From the NCBI GenBank assembly GCA_019359835.1, contig CM033320.1:3219691-3283690 (forward strand): 64,000 nt of DNA, read 5' to 3'. Below are positions 1 to 9,550 of the stretch, in pieces (the first letter of the stretch is position 1; each line of letters opens with the position of its first letter). Source of the DNA: Pharus latifolius. Its lineage: Eukaryota; Streptophyta; Magnoliopsida; Poales; Poaceae. The notes beneath the pieces are model-generated. The model was not told the DNA's origin. It did no database searches and was given only the letters and a program-made list of their open reading frames with translations. Made by a program: the position numbers and the translations under genes.

Positions 1-1064
1 TTTGCTGATCACCTAGTCCTCATACAAGCATATATGCAGGCAGTACTACATGCATCTCAGAAGCTTGTGCCTTGATGAAGTCATGCATCAGTTTATGCAG
101 TAAAGAATTATCTTGAATTATATTTTTCGTTCGGGCCATTTTGTGCACGTTCCAGTTCATGCGTAAGAGTTGGGGCAATTTGTTTTTTAAATGATATGCC
201 TGTTTGCTATGTAGTACTAGTAGCAGTACTATAATAACAGAACCCACGATGAGATCATTGTTAATTGTCTACCGTGTTCGTGCAATGACCTTACTACTTA
301 TCCTTTATTCTATATCACGTAAATGAGGTCTGGACCCAAATTGACATCATTTTTTGTTACTTCTAGTTTGATTTATGAGTAAAGGTCATTTTAGCATATT
401 GTGAGCCATGTTTACTGAAGATTTTATATATCTTTTCATTGGAACTTGACTTGTGTTTAGAGATCTCTAACTGTTCCCTAGTCGGATATAGTATGAATTA
501 AAATGTTACATAATATGTTAATTATTTCCTGAAACAAGTTCGAGTGACTGCATTACTTATGTACTCCGATTTGCTGATTTCTCTTATTGCTGCTCAATGC
601 TTGTGTTCACCTCGTACATATGTTAACAATTTGATCCAAGGTTTGCAATGGAATTGTACTCAATGTGATGGGCCTAAACCTAGTGCTGCAGGACCATCTT
701 TAACAGTACCATACTTAACAGTACGAAAGATCGTGAGTTACTTCTATAGGAATATCCTTAACCCACACTATAAGCAAAGTACATTATCTATCTTGTATCT
801 ATATCATATATGACTCTTCCTCCTAGTACTCAGCTTATCGTAGAACTATCTCTGTACTTTCCATTATTTGTTCCAAAATACGACAACCGTTAATTTACAT
901 ATTTTTCCTTTCCAGTTCGACTAGGCATGACATGATCCTAATATGAGACATTGCATCAATAAATACATGAACCTAGATTGAAAGCGTGCCACACCCAACA
1001 ATGGTGGCATCAATAGCTGTTGCCGATACTTGTATTTGAGTTCACAGTTCTCCATTGCATGTAG
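1..1064. other. Stretch with no recognised gene
   Basis: This AT-rich stretch has only short open frames on both strands. None of them resembles a known family when read by eye. A frame at 544-813 contains a short Cys-x-x-Cys piece but no recognisable domain. The stretch may include the outer end of the Harbinger-type element that follows, but I could not see a convincing terminal inverted repeat with a TTA/TAA duplication. Confidence 0.5.
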
Positions 1065-1442
1065 ATGGCGTCTGAGCTGAGCAAAGCGACGGACTTGTTG
1101 GCTTGAGCGATAAAAGAGTTGGAGAGCACGGCTGCCGATCTAAAGAAACTTTGCAGCGACAACTTCAGCCCAAGCACCGATCCGTCCAGCATTGCGTTGA
1201 ATAGGGTGCTTGTAGAGATTGACGCTATATCGACCTCCCTTGATGAAGTGGCCCTGCAGTGCTCTGAAGGTATGAATGGTACTCAGGTTGTGGGCCCTGA
1301 GTACAATCCCCACGGAGATGTCAGCCCCGAACTATGCCTTCCTGTGGACTACGAGTCCCCCGACGATCAGATCGTTGACTTCCAGATGTATTGCGAGGAA
1401 GGCGGAGTAGAGTACAATAGTGACCGGTCCACCAACCTGTAG
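1065..1442 (+). pseudogene. Unrecognised helical ORF with an in-frame stop
   Basis: A frame opens with ATG at 1065, stops at TGA 1104-1106 after thirteen residues, and then runs open to TAG at 1440-1442. The predicted product is acidic with leucine spacing that suggests helices, and it has no motif I recognise. It lies directly upstream of the Harbinger ORF1-like gene on the same strand, so it may be a leader exon of that gene or a captured fragment. The TGA could be a decayed CGA codon; this is inference. No function is assigned. Confidence 0.35.
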
Positions 1443-1686
1443 CCGTTGTGTGGCAAGCATATTACGAAATGCTGTTTATTTACATTATGACTGTTGTGTA
1501 GGGCATCTGGCCTTCTTTTGTATACTGAGTTCTTGTTCGTACCTTAATTTTACTTCAGAGTCCATGCTGTGTGCGCACCATCCATATTGTAGTTGTTCTT
1601 ATGTAAATCCTATGTTGTTGTTGATTGCATTGAACAAATATACACTAAGCTCGCATGTTTCATCATTTATTCCCAGGTCTGTACAG

Positions 1687-2670
1687 ATGGATCCCTTCGT
1701 AGCTAACCTTCTGGTGGGGGAGGATGGTTTTGATTGGGCCGCGACTGAGTTCACTCCCTTGGAGAGCTCAATTCTGGCGCAGGCAACGCAGACTCTGGAT
1801 GATGCCGAGATAAGGGCAAACAACCGACGTTTAAAGAACTTCTTTGAGCAGGAGGACAAGCTTCTCGTGTCGGCTTGGCTGAATGTCAGCATTGACCCCG
1901 TGCAAGGTAACAACCAGAAGGGATCAAGCTATTGGGCACGCATCCATGAATACTACCACAACGAGAAGATGTTCGACTCGGTACGTACACAGAACGCGTT
2001 GCAGCATAGGTGGCAGTCCATCCAAGAGTCTGTCAACAAGTTCTGTGGTTGCTACGACCGCATACAACGCCGCAACCAAAGAGGGAAGACAGAGCACCAC
2101 AAGGTAATGTACCCTAACACTACCCAACCGTTGTCATCACTACGAAGGACGTGACCTCTTTGTGCAATCCATTACGCAGATTGTGGACGCGAAGACGCTC
2201 TACGTAGCTGAGGAAAACCGTCCATTCAATTTCCTTCATTGCTGGGTGGAGCTTCGACTGCACCCAAAGTAGAGTGACAAGGTATCGCAAAAGAGGCAGA
2301 AGAGGTCTTCTGGAGCCAGCCCGGGGACCACTTCGGCGCCAACAGAGGCAACCCAGCCGGCCTTTGAGGGGGGGGGGGGTCACCGGGGGCTAAGTCTCGG
2401 CTCTGACGAGGTTCGGAACGGTCATCTTCGGACAGCCCATACATGAGTGCCATCCGAGACATGACACTGAGTAGGCAGGAGATAGAGAAGAAAAGGGACG
2501 ATCGGTATTCCGAGATGATGGCGCACGAGAAGGAGAAGCTAGACTTGAAGGAGTATGAGGAGCGGATCATGTCAGTCGATTTGAGCAAGTGCTCTGAGTG
2601 GTAGAAAGAGTACTTCATGCGAAAGCAGAGGGAGATTGTGGGTAGAGACCGCGACAATGTGGACAACTGA
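1687..2670 (+). pseudogene. PIF/Harbinger ORF1-like (Myb/SANT-type) protein, decayed
   Basis: This resembles the accessory DNA-binding protein (ORF1) of plant PIF/Harbinger elements, which works with the transposase. Translation from ATG 1687 gives a trihelix/SANT-like block with KLLVSAWLNVS, GSSYWARIHEYY and LQHRWQSIQESVNKF, typical of this family. A likely intron runs from 2104 (GTAATG) to 2179 (CGCAG). The next exon carries FNFLHCWVELRLHPK, where the family normally continues HPKW. Here the codon is TAG (2270-2272). An 11-G homopolymer near 2349 probably shifts the frame. Around 2480-2600 a charged coiled-coil tail (EIEKKRDDRYSEMMAHEKEK) is still readable but ends in another TAG at 2602-2604. 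The gene is convergent with the transposase at 2951-4310. It is non-functional as written. Confidence 0.75.
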
Positions 2671-2950
2671 TGGCAATTGTGTGCTTTTATGTATTTTGCT
2701 TGTGTACTTTGCGTGTCTGCTTACGTACTATGCACCTACATTTCGACTCAACTTTTACGCTTGTTCGGTTCTATTTATGCAACGAGCTATGATGTCTGCT
2801 TCTAGTAAAACATTTGGATGTCATATGATGAATGCTTTTATGAAGTCCAGAATGTAGTGCAATGATCTTCGTCGTTTAATACATGGTTTGATCATACAAG
2901 TGGTGGCAACCAGTACATGCCCACTAATCATTACATTGCATACGTAAACC

Positions 2951-4310
2951 CTACTCAGCGCCGTGCAACTGCCACAAGTGCTCGACAAGGTCCTCCTGGA
3001 GTTGCCTGTGCGTCTCACGACTCCGTATGGTACGATGGATGCGCACGAAGTCCTGCACGGCCGGAGTATGGTCGTGGGACACATTGACGGTATCACCCAT
3101 ACCATCATAGTTATAATCGACGGAGCCGATGTCCCTCTCGTCTTCCACTATCATGTTGTGCAATATCACACAAGCAGTCATTATGTCTCGAAGAGTTTCC
3201 TGGTCCCAATACCGCACGGGCCCTCGCACAATCGCGAATCGGGCCTAGAGCACCCCGAAAGCACGCTCTACATCCTTCCGAGCCGACTCTTGAGCTTGCG
3301 CAAAGAGCTTCCTCTTGTTCCCCTGGGGAAGTGGAATAGTCTTAACGAATGTTGCCCACTCGGGATAAATCCCATCGGCAAGGTAATACCCCATGTTGTA
3401 GTCGTGGCTGTTGATGCAATAATGCACTGTTGGTGACTTGTTTTCCGCAAGCTGCGCAAATAGAGGAGAACGCTGTAGGACATTAATATCGTTGTGAGAT
3501 CCAGGTAGACCGAAGAAAGCATGCCAAATCCATAGATCGTATGATGCTACGTCTTCTAGGATGATCGTAGGCTTGCGGGCATGTCCGATGAACATCCCCT
3601 GCCATGCCTTCGGGCAATTCTGCCACCTCTAGTGCATGCAATCTATACTCCCCAACATGCCTGGGAAACCTCTTTGCTCGCCAATGGCAAGCAATTTTCT
3701 TGTGTCCTCTTCAATAGGTGCTCGAAGATACTCAGTCCCAAAAACTTCATGTATAGCCTGAACAAATCGCTTCAAGCTCTCTATAGCAGTACTCTCCGCT
3801 ATACGCAAGTATTCGTCGATAGCGTTGGCGGGAACAACGTATGCTAATATCCTTAAAGCCGTCGTGACCTTCTGCAACGATGACAGCCCGAGGGTTCCAG
3901 CTGCGTTCCTCCTTTGTCTGAAGTATGGGTCATGCTGTTCAACGGCTTCCAAGATGCGCACAAAAAGGTTATGACGCACCCTAAACCTGCGCGATACAGC
4001 GGCTGACCATATCATACCAATAGCACGGAAAATAAATTGCACTCGAACAACGTAAACTTCAAAGTCTTACCTCCTCCTGAAGTACCTTGGACCGTACACT
4101 GGGTCCTCAGCAAAGTAGTCCTTATGGAGCCTGGCGAAGCCGTCCTGCCTATCACGATCGACAACATTGTGGCCGAAAACGGAACTGCCACTGCGCTCCG
4201 AACTCGTAGCTTCTAGCTCAGCCTGCCCAGCACATGCAACCGCCACAATGAAGTCATCGTCGTCACTGGATGACCCGTCGCCACCGAGTCACAATGAGCG
4301 TAGCCCTCGG
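2951..4310 (-). pseudogene. PIF/Harbinger transposase (DDE_Tnp_4), two nonsense codons
   Basis: This is a DDE transposase of the PIF/Harbinger superfamily. An N-terminal exon (about 4071-4310) has an Asp-rich stretch and the family hallmark DYFAEDPVYGPRYFRRR. A GT-AG intron (4070 down to 3987) joins AG|G so that the arginine run continues into FRVRHNLFVRILE. The three catalytic acids are visible: Asp in GSIDCMH, Asp in YLADGIYP and Glu in DVERAFGVL. Two stops break the frame. One is TAG at 3629-3631, directly after DCMH, where the family has Trp. The other is TAG at 3245-3247, directly after AFGVL, where Gln is usual. Both frames resume cleanly on the other side (RWQNCPKAWQGMF and ARFAIVRGP). 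The C-terminal ILHNMIVEDE motif is present and the gene ends at 2951. It is a recent-looking pseudogene. Confidence 0.88.
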
Positions 4311-4429
4311 CGACGCATTGCGGATGGCCCGTATGGGGGTTCGTGAGCACTGTACAATGCTTGATCTTCCCAGATTTAAGCTAGACGTGGAAATAATAAT
4401 AAAATATTGGAAAAATTAATTTTATGCCA

Positions 4430-4815
4430 ATGAATTTAAGTGCCTAAATATCATACACCTCTTAACTATATACCACCATTTTTTTAAACCTGATGTTATA
4501 TATCATTTTTTATCAATCAACTCTAAAAAATAATCCAAATATTTTTGTCAGCTGAGACTTAATTATGATTTTAAATAAATAGATATGCTGGAACAAAAAA
4601 TTTTTAGTTTTTGAATTGTGAAAAATTGAAAAATTCGTGGGACACATTTCAGATTTTCTACATATTTAAAATCATAATTAGATCTTAACTGATAAGAGTA
4701 TTTTGATCTTTTTTTTAACTTGATCGGTCAATGATATATAATATCAGGTTATGGCATATAATTAAGAGACAAAATTTCATTGACACAAACTATTAGACAC
4801 TAAAGTTCAAGGCCT
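4430..4815. repeat. Foldback MITE with long inverted arms
   Basis: Two AT-rich arms are inverted copies of each other. For example, TTAATTATGATTTTAAATA near 4558 matches the complement of TATTTAAAATCATAATTAGA near 4662. AACCTGATGTTATATATCAT near 4489 matches the complement of a block near 4725-4755. Similarity continues outward through the CTCTTAACTATATACC region to about 4430 and 4815. There is no coding capacity. It fits a MITE that folds into one long hairpin. The family and target duplication were not resolved. Confidence 0.65.
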
Positions 4816-5084
4816 AGAATTAGTGTAGGTCTTCTAGAAACTCAATCAAAGTGATTAGGTTCAGCTTGACTTGAAACTCAATCAAGGTCTAGAAACTCAA
4901 CCAAATCATTTCCCAATCGGATGCATCAATTGAGACAACACGAAAATTACATATTTAACTAACATCAAACCATTCTGTGTGTCTGGCATCTAAACAAAAC
5001 AGCCTGAAACATAGAACAGATGCATGCACAGTGTTTCAGTGTTTCGAACACATACATTCAGATTTGAGAACACCCAACAGAACC

Positions 5085-5600
5085 CGTCGTCCGGAGCCAG
5101 CCCGCCCCACCGGTCCCCGCGTGGCTGCCAACCCGCGCCCCCGCTCCCCCCCGCTGTCGGCCCCCCGCGCCAGTGCCACCCGTGGCCGCCGCTGTGTCGC
5201 AACAGCGGCTCCCCAGTGTATGAACTCCCCCGCGCTGTTGGGCACCCGCGTCGCCGCTACCACGCGCCCCCGCTCCTCCCTGCTGCCGGTCCCCCGTGCC
5301 GCCGCCACCTGTGGCCGCCGGTCCCTTACACCGCTCCTCCCCAGCGCTGCGCTCCCCCGAGTTGTTGGGCCCCCGCGCCGCCGCTACCACGCACACCCGC
5401 TTCCCCCCATTGCCGCTCCCTAGCGCCGCCGCCACCTGTGGCCGCCGCTCCCCAGCGCTTGTGCTCCCCCGCGCTGTTGGGCCTCGACGTGGCCGCCTCC
5501 TGTCGCCGCCCCCCCGCAACGCCGCTTCCCCGTGCCACAGACCCCCGCGCCGCCTGTGATGAAGCAAGCCTGCAACTCCGCTCCCACGCGCCAACAGACT
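5085..5600. repeat. GC-rich degenerate tandem repeat, period about 112-129 bp
   Basis: The composition changes abruptly to more than 70% GC. The landmark GTGGCCGCC recurs at 5182, 5311 and 5438 and GTTGGGC-type landmarks at about 5234, 5361 and 5473, giving roughly three diverged copies. Because stops are rare in such DNA, frames on both strands stay open and predict Pro/Arg/Ala-rich peptides. I do not regard these as genes. It may be a captured GC-rich first exon or CpG-rich promoter that was amplified. Confidence 0.6.
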
Positions 5601-6116
5601 TCCCAACGGTTATTTTTGAGGGTTACAGATCCGATTTGGAGATTGCTGTTGGAGTAGGTTACAATATAGAGATAGAATCTTTTTTGAGAGATATGTATAT
5701 AGAGATATAGAGATCCGATTTTAGGATTCGCTGTTGGAGAAGGTCTAAAAGAGGCAAGAAAACAAAGTGGTGCTGGATGGGATAGCGTCCGTTGCATGAT
5801 CTTAGCTGAACCACCCATTTGGAGTAACATTATTCATGTAGCACTACTTGAGTACAAATCATAAGTCTCATTCGTACATCTCAGTAAGATTACTAACACT
5901 GATTTTTCTGTTATTCAATAGTCACATCCTAAGGCCAAAAAGTTACGTTCCAAAGTTTTCCCCTTGTTTGATTCGTTAGGAGTTCTATATGAGGGTAAGT
6001 CTTACTAATATTAATCATTAGTTGCACTTTTTGTTTGTTTCACTAATATTAATTTAAGTTGTTTACATTGCCTACGTTGATTTGTTTGTCAAATAGGGAG
6101 CATCGCTGAGGGTAGT

Positions 6117-6603
6117 ATGAATTTCACATCAATTGAGCACATCGAAATTTCATCTGATCAAGTCAACACTGACAACAATGCTGCCTCGAAAGTCAATGTA
6201 AACACTCTTTTTGAAGATCAAGATGCCAACATGGAGTATACTGCAAATCATTGTGACCCTGTATTTGCAACCTCTTCTAGAAACAAGGCTGAAATTTCTT
6301 CTGGAAGCAAAGAGAAAAGAGGGAAAAAAACGGAAGCAAAGTGGTGACTGTAGTGTTTTGTTTGAGAACTACTTGGACTTTTGGAAGGAACAAGTTAAAG
6401 AGATGATGAAGGACACAAATGAAGGTGAATTCTCAATCAAGAGGTGCATTACTGTTTTGGATTCAATCGAGGAGATGTCGGATGAAGAAAAAGCAAAATC
6501 TTATCATCTCTTCAAAAATCCGCTGAATAGAGAGATTTTTCTCTGTGCACTACTATCTACGCGTCTCATTTGGTTGAGATTACGCCACAAACATAATGAT
6601 TAG
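6117..6603 (+). pseudogene. SANT/L10-interacting-MYB-type C-terminal fragment, frameshifted
   Basis: Two overlapping frames together read like the C-terminal tail of plant Myb/SANT-like proteins related to Harbinger ORF1 and L10-interacting MYB proteins. The first frame is Ser/Asn-rich and ends at 6347. The second has a basic stretch, then CITVLDSIEEMSDEEKAKSY, HLFKNPLNREIFL and a final RLIWLR, the usual helical tail of this group. The frames meet in an A7 run (6324-6330); a run one base shorter would join them. An upstream piece with LRSKVFPLFDSLGVLYEG is also readable near 5940-5995, followed by GT-like donor sequence. It is probably a dead domesticated or transposon-borne gene fragment. 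Confidence 0.5.
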
Positions 6604-6814
6604 CATGTACGCTGACAGTTTTATTTATTTGTTTTGCTACTCTATCAAACTACAACATTTATTTGGTTTTTTTATTTTTTTTGCTACTCTGGTAACATGG
6701 AGTAATGTGAACATATGCTTGTAATAAATGTTGATATTCTGCATATTTGGTTAGTCATTTAGAAGCTTATGGGCTGTTATTTCTTCACAAATTCCTTTTA
6801 AATTATAGTGCAAT

Positions 6815-8075
6815 TTTGCCATTTCGTCATAGTTTTTGCCTGGTCAACAGATCAGGCGCACCTCTACTATCCTTCATATGCCACGAGCTTCGACCTTCTC
6901 CTCGACGATAGCGTTATCTAGGATCCGTGGACCACGTCGAACTTGCAGTCCGTTGCCCCAGTTGGCCTTTCTTCTCTTTGTATGCAGGATGTTGTTTATT
7001 GGCGTACCCAGGTTCTTCTGGTTTTCTCGCACATGGTTGAGGGGTACTCGCCTGAGCGAGTTATGCGCCAGTTTGGCCTACGTCAGCATGTCCCGGTGCC
7101 GCCTTCTCGACAGATCTCGCATCATATTCACGAGTACGTCAAATATGTATTACATTCGCACGTGACTTTATAAATGATTTCTATCACTAACTAATTTCTT
7201 TTGTCCGCAGGTAATCGAGGAAGGGTTGAGTGAGGGACGATTTCGTTGTTCGGCAGCGGCCCTATGTGGAGGAGTGGATCAATTGAGCCCACACACGCAC
7301 GGTGGAGGAGAATAGGTTGTACAGCCACGACATCCATTTTTCATACTTGGCCTGGTACCGACCTCGCACGATCTACCGATTGGCGGGTAGTCCACCAGCC
7401 GCGCTTGATGACCCCGTCCCTCCTACCACCATCGACGAGCGCTTCGACCGACGCCTTGCAGGGCGAATCCACTCTTCTGTAAGTTCCTAAACTCTCAGCA
7501 ACCTTACTTTCACATGGATTGTTAATATATAATTGCATTAAATCGTGTGCACTGCTAGACATCCTCGGCGCCGTCTCTGTTGGTGCACGGGATCATGTCC
7601 CGCGCTGGACCCACCATGCCCAGCGACGATGTCTACGCATATTGCGCAGAGGTCGAGCGGCAGGTCGATTAGATTTTGGTTGACTTCAGAGTGCTGCTGC
7701 CACTCACATGACCGTGATTCCCCTACCATCACCGTGGCGCCGGGTCCTTCGTTGCATGTGCCGCCTCATGACCGCCCTTCGTCGTCGCGCCATTCACCTC
7801 CACAGCCACGTTTCATGCCTGCCGACAGTTCTTCAGATGAAGAGATCGACATTCCTGCGTGGCATCAGTCTCCCCGCCAAACACAGCAGCATCCTACGCA
7901 GCCTGACTTCCTTGCCGATGCTCCACCACCTATGCAGCCGACACAGTCTTCCCAGGCTCCGCCATTTGCGCAGACACCACCAGCGAGGATACGGCGCATT
8001 AGGGATCGTCAGCCCCCCTCTCACTACACACCATCGGTGTATCAGGGCCAGCCACAGAGGGGGAGAAGGCATTAG
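6815..8075 (+). pseudogene. Plant mobile domain (MAIN/MAIL1-like) transposon protein, decayed
   Basis: The plant mobile domain is found in MAIN/MAIL1 proteins and in many Mutator-like and retroelement proteins. In the frame crossing 6943-7173 the hallmark block VEGYSPERVMRQFGLRQHVP is readable, preceded by a W/Y-rich stretch. After a likely intron (about 7150-7210), PYVEEWIN and later YSHDIHFSYLAWYRPRTIYR match the downstream part of the domain. A second likely intron separates a Pro-rich, low-complexity tail ending in TAG near 8073. TAG at 6919-6921 interrupts the frame where Trp is expected, and another stop follows EEWIN near 7287. The coding order is preserved but no single frame is intact. 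Confidence 0.65.
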
Positions 8076-8153
8076 TTTGATGTAGAGCTTTACCAACAGT
8101 CCAGTTTTCTGTGTGCATCTTTCATACTTTTGAACTTCTCTACTTATTGTTTA

Positions 8154-8400
8154 GGATATTTCGATTAATTAGCATCGAGGTACAAAATCTGTTACTTTAG
8201 TTTTAGAATGGTATCTCAGATATGTCTAGTTTTACAACGATAATTGTCACATACATGTGTTTTGTGATGGATGGATATTTTGTTTAATTAGCATTGACGA
8301 GGTACGAAATCTATAAAATCTGTTATTTTAGGTTTACAAGGTTGTCTCAGATATTTATAATTTTACAATGATAATTGTCATATACATGTGTTTTGCGATG
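8154..8400. repeat. Tandem duplication, period about 120 bp
   Basis: The block starting GGATATTTCGATTAATTAGC at 8154 recurs in diverged form near 8274. Both copies continue through GTCTCAGATAT and TGATAATTGTCAYATACATGTGTTTTG-type sequence. It is AT-rich, non-coding and lies just 3' of the mobile-domain pseudogene. Confidence 0.6.
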
Positions 8401-8519
8401 GGTGCAGGTGAATACATATGTAAAATAGAAGGATAAATGTCAAATATACACATCTTCCATGGCTGTCCTCAAGAAAAAAATATTAATATTTGTAACTAAC
8501 ATAATTTTCAGAAACATTC

Positions 8520-8590
8520 TAGTCTAACTGGTTTCAACTCTCCAACTTTGCCTCCTTTGGTCCGGGTTCGAATCCCACTCTCACCCCTTA
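8520..8590 (+). repeat. tRNA-derived SINE-like Pol III promoter
   Basis: A sequence matching the box A consensus (TAGTCTAACTGG, 8520-8531) is followed 33 bp later by a perfect box B (GGTTCGAATCC, 8565-8575). This is the internal promoter of tRNA genes and tRNA-derived SINEs. The D and anticodon arms do not pair well, so it is not a working tRNA. A SINE head is the better reading. No terminal A- or T-rich tail was assigned. Confidence 0.45.
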
Positions 8591-8610
8591 ATTTGCACTG
8601 GGTTATTTTG

Positions 8611-8790
8611 CACTGGTCTAGCGACTGAAGGGTTCAGTCGCTAGCCTGAATAGCGACTGAAACCTGACGTGGCGGGCGAACTGGGCCAGCGGTGCGGTGC
8701 GTGTTGCCTCGTCTTCAGTCGCTAACTGGAATAGCAACTAAAACTCAGTCGTGCGCTGCAGCTCGCGATTGAACGTTAGTTTTATAATTT
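8611..8790. mobile_element. Possible CACTA-type terminus with subterminal repeats
   Basis: From CACTGGT at 8611 the sequence repeats TAGCGACTGAA and its complement TTCAGTCGCTA several times within 150 bp. CACTA elements of grasses begin CACTA/CACTG and carry many short direct and inverted subterminal repeats bound by their transposase. The opposite end and a 3-bp target duplication were not found. It could also be an isolated hairpin-rich MITE. Confidence 0.4.
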
Positions 8791-9550
8791 TTAAAAGTTC
8801 TGAGTTGGTTTTGAAATTTGTTTTAATAGGTTATTTCTAAAAAAAATTCACCAAAACAAGCCCTTAGTGTCTTTTTTCTGTGCCAACTGCCACTGGGATT
8901 TACCTGTTTTTTTTTTGCTTGCTGTCACAGCGGCAGCAGCTGCAGCAAACAGTCAACTTTACGAAAGCGTCCCTTTACCTTTTCGGTCTCTCTGCCCAGG
9001 GTAAAACAATTCCTTTTTTTAAAAAAGACGAGCTTTAAAAACCAAATGGGGGCCGTCATTGCACCGCAGGCACCTCTGCTGTGCGAGGCCGTGCAGCCCA
9101 TAACTAGTGGAATCTCTCCCCCCGCACCACCACCACCACCCCACCCACCACCACCACACCCCCCCCCCCCCCCTCTTTTAACAACAAAGCAAATGATATT
9201 GGTTTATACACCAAATCATTATAAAAAGGCTTAAAAATCGATGACCATGGAAACTTTTGACAGATTTTAGTAAGGAAAAAAGAAATGTTTTAATTTTCTT
9301 TTTTGGTACTTGATCCAAGATGGGTTGCACACTTAATAATCCGCCCATCGCCTGCTTTACACAATCACATAGTCCTAAGAAATCTACTTTACAATGAGCA
9401 ATAAGCATCACTAGGTAACATGTACATGATCATAGAAACTAAAACAGTACATACAAATAACTGGCACCGAAAACAAAACTCACGCCCACTAAAATGCATC
9501 CAGTCATCCCTAACAACAGAACGGCTACATCCTAACATCACAATCTGGTT
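8791..9550. other. Intergenic stretch with simple repeats
   Basis: No gene is seen. It holds a CCA/CAC-rich run and homopolymer C tract at about 9124-9173, several T-rich tracts, and sequence just downstream of the ING1 stop codon (on the minus strand) that must include its 3' untranslated region. No clear poly(A) signal was chosen. Confidence 0.5.

Larger units (their letters stand above)
1065..4400. mobile_element. PIF/Harbinger element remnant (limits not found)
   Basis: The convergent ORF1-like and DDE transposase pseudogenes define a PIF/Harbinger element. Known members end in short inverted repeats flanked by a 3-bp TTA/TAA duplication. I could not find a matching pair by eye, so the limits given are those of the coding remains only. 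The presence of both genes shows the ancestor was autonomous. Confidence 0.7.

Noticed and set aside
1687..2154. A single intact 244-codon gene from 1420
   Set aside because: The part before ATG 1687 has no family resemblance, and the tail after 2103 is intron read-through.
5024..5710. Long Pro/Arg/Ala frames on both strands
   Set aside because: They follow the GC-rich tandem repeat, are open in several frames at once, and match no family; stop scarcity explains them.
8520..8590. A true tRNA gene
   Set aside because: Boxes A and B are present but the D and anticodon arms do not pair and no anticodon loop can be placed.
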